Part shown: piece after piece, positions 55,757 through 61,148 of the stretch | How the letters are laid out: every line of letters starts with the position of its first letter | Numbering within the stretch: position 1 is the first letter of the stretch | Assembly: GCF_000187265.1 (NCBI RefSeq) | Contig: NZ_GL698429.1 | Location: forward strand, 763,162 to 824,309 | Reading direction: 5' to 3' | DNA: 61,148 nucleotides | Source: Streptococcus equinus ATCC 9812 | Lineage (GTDB): Bacteria > Bacillota > Bacilli > Lactobacillales > Streptococcaceae | Notes under the pieces: model-generated | What the model saw: the letters and a program-made list of their open reading frames with translations, nothing else | Database searches by the model: none | What the model was told of the DNA's origin: nothing | Position numbers and translations under genes: made by a program

Positions 55757-57142
55757 TTACCCGATAGAATCTTCCATACTCATAGTAATCAAACTATTCA
55801 TTTCAACAGCGTATTCCATAGGAAGTTCTTTTGTGATTGGTTCCATAAAACCATTAACAATCATCGCTGTCGCTTCTTCTTCTGAAATGCCTCGACTCAT
55901 CATGTAGTAAAGTTGTTCTTCTGAGACTTTTGAGACTTTTGCTTCGTGTTCTAAGGAGACATTTGAATTGTGAATCTCATTGAAAGGAATGGTATCAGAA
56001 CTTGATAAATCATCCATTAAAATGGTGTCACATTCAATATGAGATTTTGAGCCGTCACTATGCTTACCAAAGTAAACTGACCCACGATAATCTGTTTTTC
56101 CGCCATCTTTAGCTACAGATTTTGAAATCAAAGTTGAAGACGTATGAGGAGCATTATGATAAACCTTACAACCCGCATCTAGATGTTGTCCATAATTGGC
56201 AAATGCCATGGAAAGCACAGATGTTTTAGCATGTGGTCCTGCTAAAATTGAGCAAGGATATTTCATGTTAACCTTACTTCCAAGATTACCATCAATCCAC
56301 TCCAACATACCATTTTCTTCAACTCGACCACGTTCTGTTACAAGATTGTAGACATTATCTGACCAGTTCTGCATGGTTGTATAACGAAAACTTGCATCAC
56401 GTTTAACAACAATTTCAACAGTGGCAGCATGCAAACTATTTGTCGAATAATTTGGTGCTGTACAACCTTCGATGTATTGAATTGAAGCACCTTCATCAAC
56501 AATAATCAAACTGCGTTCAAACTGTCCAGCATTTTCACCGTTAATTCGGAAATATGTCTGAACGGGAATATCACATTGCACGCCCTTTGGCACGTAAATA
56601 AAACTTCCACCTGACCAAACCGCACCATTTAGCGCAGCAAACTTGTGCTCGCTATTTGAAACAATTTTTCCAAAATACTTCTTAAATAGTTCAGGATATT
56701 CTTGAAGAGCTGTATCGGTATCTGTGAAAATAATGCCTTGCTTTTGAAATTCTTCTTTCATATTATGGTAAACAACTTCAGATTCGTATTGTGCCACGGC
56801 ACCTGATAGATAGTCTCGCTCTGCTTGCGGGATACCAAGTCTCTCAAATGTTTCCTTGATTTTATCAGGAACATCATCCCAGTCATTAACCTTCTTATCC
56901 GCTAGCTTTTGGAAATAAATGACATCATCAAAGTCAATTCCAGACAAATCAGGTCCAAAATCAGGCATGGGAAGTTTATAAAACAATTCCAAACTTTTTA
57001 GCCGATACTCAAGCATCCATTCTGGCTCATGCTTGTAAGCAGATATGTTTCGAACGATTTCTTCCGTCAATCCTTTTCCGGTTGAATAAGTTGGCGTCAC
57101 ATCATCGTGAAAGCCATAATCGTATTCTCTATTTTTTGCCAT
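55757..57142 (-). CDS. sufB: Fe-S cluster assembly scaffold SufB, encoded apart from sufCDSU
   Basis: 461 residues from ATG 57140-57142 (GAGGTG upstream). [79 protein letters not shown], and the final [36 protein letters not shown] are the SufB core. In streptococci sufB usually closes a sufC-D-S-U-B operon; here its neighbours are flavodoxin and TVP38 genes and no other suf gene is in the window. It may be a second copy or a relocated one. Confidence 0.88.
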   Translation of the reverse strand: MAKNREYDYGFHDDVTPTYSTGKGLTEEIVRNISAYKHEPEWMLEYRLKSLELFYKLPMPDFGPDLSGIDFDDVIYFQKLADKKVNDWDDVPDKIKETFERLGIPQAERDYLSGAVAQYESEVVYHNMKEEFQKQGIIFTDTDTALQEYPELFKKYFGKIVSNSEHKFAALNGAVWSGGSFIYVPKGVQCDIPVQTYFRINGENAGQFERSLIIVDEGASIQYIEGCTAPNYSTNSLHAATVEIVVKRDASFRYTTMQNWSDNVYNLVTERGRVEENGMLEWIDGNLGSKVNMKYPCSILAGPHAKTSVLSMAFANYGQHLDAGCKVYHNAPHTSSTLISKSVAKDGGKTDYRGSVYFGKHSDGSKSHIECDTILMDDLSSSDTIPFNEIHNSNVSLEHEAKVSKVSEEQLYYMMSRGISEEEATAMIVNGFMEPITKELPMEYAVEMNSLITMSMEDSIG

Positions 57143-57183
57143 ACGGCACCTCACTTATATTTAATTCTTTATGAAGGAGAAGA

Positions 57184-57215
57184 GAAAAAAAGAGATTGGA
57201 GCGCACTCCAACCTC
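57184..57215 (-). terminator. Flavodoxin gene terminator
   Basis: 10-bp stem GAGGTTGGAG/CTCCAATCTC with one mismatch and four-base loop, then T7 on the minus strand. Confidence 0.8.
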
Positions 57216-57224
57216 AGGTTACTA

Positions 57225-57668
57225 TTAGTTTACTTTTTCAGAAATAGTTTCTGCGAAAGCTTCTAGATTTGCAATGTCTTCTTCTTCAGCTGACAAATCA
57301 ACTTTGACTGAATCAGCACCTTTTGTAGCGCCTGTCAATGCAAATTGAGCTTCAAATTCATCAACTGCTTTACAGAAGTAATCATAGAAAGTGTCACCAG
57401 AACCGACAACACCAAAAATTTTATCTGACAAATCAACATCTGCCAAATCTTCGTAGAAATCAACGATTTCGTCTGGTAATTCACCGTCTCCGTAAGTGTA
57501 TGATGCAACGATTGCAACATCAGCATCTTCAAAATCAGCTGCGTCAACAGTTGTACATTCATCTACTTCAACAGTGTGTCCGAGTTCTTCAAATTTATTT
57601 CCGACGATGTCAGCAATTTCTTCAGTATTTCCTGTCATGCTGGCATAGACAATTTTAACTAAAGCCAT
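57225..57668 (-). CDS. Flavodoxin (short chain)
   Basis: 147 residues from MALVKIVYASMTGNTEEIADIVGN; GGAGG precedes this ATG. FMN phosphate loop SMTGNTEE, isoalloxazine loops ASYTYGDGELPDE and VGSGDTFYDYFCKAVDEFE. Soluble, strongly acidic one-electron carrier. Monocistronic, with a terminator separating it from sufB. Streptococci carry this gene near chorismate mutase and pde2. Confidence 0.93.
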   Translation of the reverse strand: MALVKIVYASMTGNTEEIADIVGNKFEELGHTVEVDECTTVDAADFEDADVAIVASYTYGDGELPDEIVDFYEDLADVDLSDKIFGVVGSGDTFYDYFCKAVDEFEAQFALTGATKGADSVKVDLSAEEEDIANLEAFAETISEKVN

Positions 57669-57709
57669 AGTTCCCTCCAAACATAAATTACCATTATTGT
57701 AGCATATTT

Positions 57710-58729
57710 TTACAAAAATGTTTTATATAAATCGTCAATTTTCGATAATAAATCAGCTTTTTGACCTTCACTTGTAAAAGATGCATGAATGGCATTTTTA
57801 TTAAAGGTTAGAAAATCAGCTGCATCTACTCCAAAATATTTAACAAAAAGTCCGTATTCTTTTGTCAGATTTGTATCTGAAACTGTTCGATTGTCTGTAT
57901 TAATTGTAATTTTAGCGCCAGCATTTTTCAAAGCAAGAAACGGAAATTCATCGATTGATTTTGCTGCTTTTGTCTGCAGATTACTTGTCAAACAAAGCTC
58001 AGCTGTTACATTATTCTCAACAAATTGTTTGATTAATTCTGGTTGATTATAAATAGCTGTGCTATGCCCCAAACGTTTGATATCAAGGGCAATTGAGTCT
58101 GCAATGTAGTGAGCGCAGCCACATTCTCCAGCGTGGAAAGTCATCGGAAGACCAAGTTCTTGAGTGTATCGAATGAGTTTTTCCAATTCTGCTGGTGGAA
58201 AATCAAGTTCATTTCCTGCAAAATCAAAACCAACCAACCCTTTTTTGGCTAACGGTACAACGTGGTCAAAGATATCTCGAGTAACACTTGCAGGTGATTG
58301 TTTCATCCCACAGACAAGCACTTTAGCAACGATGCCAAAATCATTTTCTGCTTGCTCAAGGCCAGACAAAACAGCTTCGACGGTCTCTGAAGCTTTTAAA
58401 CCTTCGTCCATTGAAAACTCAGGCGCAAAACGGATTTCAGTGTAAATCACATTTTCCTGCGCAGCTTGTCTAGCCACATCGTAAGCCGCTAAGTGTAAAG
58501 CCTTCTTTGTCTGTAAAAGCGGACGAATAAAATCAAATGCCTTAAGGTAATCCATCAAAGATTCTGCCTCAGCAGGTGCCACGACAAGCATTTTCAATTC
58601 ATCATCAGATTCAGGAACAGCAATGTCTGCCATATCTGCTAATTGACGAATTGTCTCCAATGAAATCGAACCATCCAAGTGACAATGTAATTCTGTCTTT
58701 GCCAAGTCTTTTAACGTTGTTGTATCCAA
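57710..58729 (-). CDS. add: Adenosine deaminase
   Basis: 339 residues. Deaminates adenosine to inosine. Zinc ligands in ELHCHLDGS, catalytic Glu in TFHAGECGC, Asp in [12 protein letters not shown], and [10 protein letters not shown]. The start is TTG (58727-58729), with GAGGAGG eight bases upstream; no ATG is possible nearby. It is 41 bases upstream of the flavodoxin gene on the same strand. Confidence 0.93.
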   Translation of the reverse strand: MDTTTLKDLAKTELHCHLDGSISLETIRQLADMADIAVPESDDELKMLVVAPAEAESLMDYLKAFDFIRPLLQTKKALHLAAYDVARQAAQENVIYTEIRFAPEFSMDEGLKASETVEAVLSGLEQAENDFGIVAKVLVCGMKQSPASVTRDIFDHVVPLAKKGLVGFDFAGNELDFPPAELEKLIRYTQELGLPMTFHAGECGCAHYIADSIALDIKRLGHSTAIYNQPELIKQFVENNVTAELCLTSNLQTKAAKSIDEFPFLALKNAGAKITINTDNRTVSDTNLTKEYGLFVKYFGVDAADFLTFNKNAIHASFTSEGQKADLLSKIDDLYKTFL

Positions 58730-58802
58730 GTTAGCCTCCTCTAATTAAATTTTTTAGGTACTATCTTAACACATTCTTTTTGTTTTGCAAAGAAATTTTC
58801 TC

Positions 58803-58837
58803 AAAAAAATAAGTCACTGAAAATTTTCAGTGACTTA
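58803..58837 (-). terminator. Terminator of the iron alcohol dehydrogenase gene
   Basis: Perfect 26-base palindrome AAGTCACTGAAAA/TTTTCAGTGACTT with a long T run on the minus strand. Confidence 0.85.
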
Positions 58838-58855
58838 CGTTAAACTCTTGCTCCA

Positions 58856-60007
58856 TTAAAACAATTGTTTGTAAAGTTCGATTGTTTCTTCAAGGGTTGG
58901 CATAAATGGATTACCTGGTGCGCAGGCATCGAGCAAAGCGTTTTTAGAAAGAAATTCGAAGTCGAATTCTTCTTCCTTGATACCAAGCTCAGTCAATTTC
59001 TTAGGAATACCAACTGTTGCTGACAATTTTTCAATTTCTGCAATAGCGTAATCAGCACATTCTTGGTCACTTTTATCTTCTGTATGAAGTCCTAGTCCTT
59101 TAGCCACATCTCGGAAAGCTGCTGGAACGTATTTGGTATTTTCACGTTCGACGATTGGCAAAATCATAGCACAGCAGACACCGTGTGGCAAATGGTAAAC
59201 CGCACCAAGTTGGTGAGCCATCGCATGCACGTAACCAAGCCCTGCATTGTTAAATGCCATACCACCTAAGAAAATAGCATTGACCATAGCCTCACGCGCT
59301 TCCAAATCTTCACCATTTTCAACAGCTCGTGGCAAAAATTCTTTGATTAGCTCAATTGCTCCGATTGACAATTTTTTCGTTGCACCGTAAGCACCCGGTG
59401 TCACTAAAGCTTCGATTGCGTGAGTCAAAGCATCCATACCAGTTGCCGCTGTTAATGATTTTGGCATTGAAACCATAAGTTCTGGGTCATTAACAGACAT
59501 CAAGGCTAAGCTATTTTTATCAACCATAACCATTTTAACTTTGCGTTCTTCATCTGTGATGACGTAGTTGATTGTAATTTCAGCTGATGTTCCTGCAGTC
59601 GTATTAATGGCTACAGCAGGAAGACCTTTTTTAGATGATTTGTTGACACCTTCGTAGTCTTGTGGACGACCTCCATTTGTTGCCAAAATTGAAATACAAC
59701 TAGCAGCATCTTGTGGTGAACCACCTCCAAGTGAGATGATAAAGTCACAAGCATTTTCTTTCAAAGCAGCTAGACCTTCTTCGACATTTTTAACTGTTGG
59801 ATTTGGATCAACATCGCTATAAACAACATAATCAATATTTTCTGCATCAAGTGGTGCAGTTACTTTAGATAAAATATCACTTCCAGCAATAAAATGGTCT
59901 GTTACCAAAAGGGCCTTTTTGTAGCCTAATTCTTTAATATGACTTCCGATTTTTTTAACCACTCCGCGCCCAATAAGGTTTTGAGATGGAACATAAAATA
60001 CTGACAT
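58856..60007 (-). CDS. Iron-containing alcohol dehydrogenase (FucO/AdhB group)
   Basis: 383 residues from ATG 60005-60007, eight bases after AAGGAGG (an ATG two codons earlier is too close). NAD-binding GGGSPQDAASC, SAEITINYVI, and Fe ligands in MDALTHAIEALVTPGAYG and the HAMAHQLGAVYHLPHGVCCA helix. Reduces aldehydes to alcohols; the substrate cannot be fixed, ethanol or lactaldehyde-type are possible. A cre site overlaps the promoter, so catabolite control by CcpA is likely. Confidence 0.92.
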   Translation of the reverse strand: MSVFYVPSQNLIGRGVVKKIGSHIKELGYKKALLVTDHFIAGSDILSKVTAPLDAENIDYVVYSDVDPNPTVKNVEEGLAALKENACDFIISLGGGSPQDAASCISILATNGGRPQDYEGVNKSSKKGLPAVAINTTAGTSAEITINYVITDEERKVKMVMVDKNSLALMSVNDPELMVSMPKSLTAATGMDALTHAIEALVTPGAYGATKKLSIGAIELIKEFLPRAVENGEDLEAREAMVNAIFLGGMAFNNAGLGYVHAMAHQLGAVYHLPHGVCCAMILPIVERENTKYVPAAFRDVAKGLGLHTEDKSDQECADYAIAEIEKLSATVGIPKKLTELGIKEEEFDFEFLSKNALLDACAPGNPFMPTLEETIELYKQLF

Positions 60008-60039
60008 GAGCATAGCCTCCTTATGATTTTTGGTTTTTT

Positions 60040-60053
60040 AGAAAACGTTTACA
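60040..60053 (-). promoter_or_regulatory. cre site (CcpA) before the alcohol dehydrogenase gene
   Basis: Minus strand TGTAAACGTTTTCT, one mismatch from the consensus TGWAARCGYTWWCA. It lies 33 bases before the start codon, downstream of a TAAAAT -10-like box, a position that would block transcription. Confidence 0.75.
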
Positions 60054-60110
60054 CATTTATTTTAGCATTTTAAAAATAAAAATAAAGTAATAAACTTATT
60101 TTACAAACTT

Positions 60111-60139
60111 TCTACAGTTTTTCTTTTTCATGCTATAAT
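60111..60139 (+). promoter_or_regulatory. pde2 promoter
   Basis: TCTACA (60111-60116), 17-base spacer, TATAAT (60134-60139), 32 bases before the ATG. Confidence 0.7.
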
Positions 60140-60171
60140 AAAATAAATCTCAACTTGTAAAGGAATAAACT

Positions 60172-61107
60172 ATGAATACATTTAAAGAAATTTTAGAAAA
60201 GATAAAAGCTTACAATACCATTATCATTCACCGTCATCAACGACCTGATCCAGATGCTCTAGGTAGCCAAGCTGGTTTGCGTGAACTCATCAAGCACAAT
60301 TTTCCAACTAAAAAAGTTTTGGCAACTGGATTTGATGAGCCAACTCTTGCATGGATTACGACAATGGATGAAGTGTCTGACAGCGACTACGATGGGGCTC
60401 TGGTCATTGTCACTGACACAGCAAACACTCCACGTATCGACGATGAGCGCTACACAAAAGGCGATTGCCTCATTAAGATTGACCACCACCCTAACGAAGA
60501 TGTTTATGGTGACCTCTTGTACGTCAATACGAACGCCTCAAGTGCCAGCGAAATCATCTCTGACTTTGCTTTCTCTACTGGCTTAGCCCTTTCTAGCGAA
60601 GCTGCTCGCTTGCTTTACTCAGGTATTGTCGGAGACACTGGGCGTTTCCTTTACCCAGCCACAAGCTGCAAAACATTCATGATTGCAAGTAAACTTCGCG
60701 AATATGACTTCGATTTTTCTAGTCTTGCTCGCCAAATGGATTCTATTTCATTTAAAATTGCTAAACTTCAAGGCTTTGTTTACGATAACTTAGAAGTTGA
60801 TGACAATGGGGCTGCGCGTGTTATATTGACGCAAGAGACAATGAAAAAATACAATGTCACAGAAGCTGAAACATCTGCTATCGTTGGAGCACCAGGTCGC
60901 ATTGATTGTGTCCAATCATGGGCAATCTTTGTCGAACAAGTAAACGGAAACTATCGTGTCCGCTTGCGCAGTAAAACAAAAGTCATCAACGAAATTGCCA
61001 AACGTCATGACGGCGGAGGTCACCCTCTTGCCAGCGGAGCGAACTCTTATAGCCTAGAAGAAAACGAACAAATCTACCAAGAAATCAAAGATTTACTAGC
61101 TGAGTAA
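60172..61107 (+). CDS. pde2: DHH/DHHA1 phosphodiesterase, Pde2-type (c-di-AMP/pApA degradation)
   Basis: 311 residues. DHH domain: IIHRHQRPDPDALGSQ, VTDTANTPR, IDHHPNED and GDTGRF; DHHA1 domain with RLRSKTKVINEIAKRHDGGGHPLASGA. All metal ligands are intact. The soluble stand-alone form without PAS or GGDEF parts matches streptococcal Pde2, which cleaves c-di-AMP/pApA to AMP, and NrnA-type oligoribonuclease/pAp phosphatase. Location next to flavodoxin, chorismate mutase and rplS matches S. pneumoniae. The synthase CdaA is at 25891. Confidence 0.92.
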   Translation: MNTFKEILEKIKAYNTIIIHRHQRPDPDALGSQAGLRELIKHNFPTKKVLATGFDEPTLAWITTMDEVSDSDYDGALVIVTDTANTPRIDDERYTKGDCLIKIDHHPNEDVYGDLLYVNTNASSASEIISDFAFSTGLALSSEAARLLYSGIVGDTGRFLYPATSCKTFMIASKLREYDFDFSSLARQMDSISFKIAKLQGFVYDNLEVDDNGAARVILTQETMKKYNVTEAETSAIVGAPGRIDCVQSWAIFVEQVNGNYRVRLRSKTKVINEIAKRHDGGGHPLASGANSYSLEENEQIYQEIKDLLAE

Positions 61108-61148
61108 AAACACGATTGAACCTTACCAGACTAGACTTTATAACAATT

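Overview
The window is a low-GC streptococcal chromosome segment, most consistent with the S. bovis/S. equinus complex (gallolyticus, infantarius, equinus group). Grounds: a type II-A CRISPR-Cas locus with a 1377-residue Cas9 close in layout to S. pyogenes Cas9, the streptococcal gene orders aroA-aroK-pheA-psr-rlmD and HAD-gyrB-ezrA, a complete histidine operon, and a YSIRK/LPXTG pullulanase. The species call is inference from gene content.

Layout. 1-1253: small membrane proteins, an edge-truncated CPBP protease and a 78-residue remnant of the C-terminal tail of a long-form RumA, all abutting the 3' end of rlmD; this looks like the scar or end of an integrated element. 1285-6894: rlmD, psr, pheA, aroK, aroA. 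7028-8863: lepA. 9115-9681: a secreted three-repeat Ltp-like protein. 9778-19745: the CRISPR region. It holds array 1 (19 repeats), ndk, array 2 (18 repeats), a HicAB toxin-antitoxin pair, csn2-cas2-cas1-cas9 and a divergent tracrRNA. 19852-23377: hemW, acyl-ACP thioesterase, a NagD-like phosphatase and two membrane proteins. 23471-26739: cdaA-cdaR-glmM (c-di-AMP and cell-wall precursor control). 26845-28978: murT-gatD. 29114-33226: small genes, eno, yueI and glycerate kinase. 33357-37543: a pullulanase gene broken by one nonsense codon and one frameshift. 37746-46051: a T-box-controlled operon hisC-Z-G-D-serB-B-H-A-F-I-E. 46140-52569: nucleosidase, ezrA, gyrB, a HAD protein, rodA. 52791-61107: tRNA-Arg, rplS with its leader, a CLC-F fluoride antiporter, chorismate mutase, a TVP38 protein, an orphan sufB, flavodoxin, adenosine deaminase, an iron alcohol dehydrogenase with a cre site, and the c-di-AMP phosphodiesterase pde2.

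How parts fit. Cas9, tracrRNA and both arrays share one repeat/anti-repeat family, so both arrays can feed one effector. The arrays differ in their leaders: array 2 has a near-consensus promoter, array 1 has a leader copy that runs into the 3' end of ndk and has no recognisable promoter, so it probably depends on read-through from ndk. The synthase (cdaA) and a degrading enzyme (pde2) for c-di-AMP both lie in the window. The histidine operon contains a SerB-like phosphatase at the place where a histidinol-phosphatase is otherwise missing. Two genes (hemW and murT) have a -10 box placed so that transcription should begin at the A of the start codon, i.e. leaderless mRNAs.

Limits: all calls come from reading the sequence and recalling family features. 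No homology search, RNA folding program or spacer search was run.
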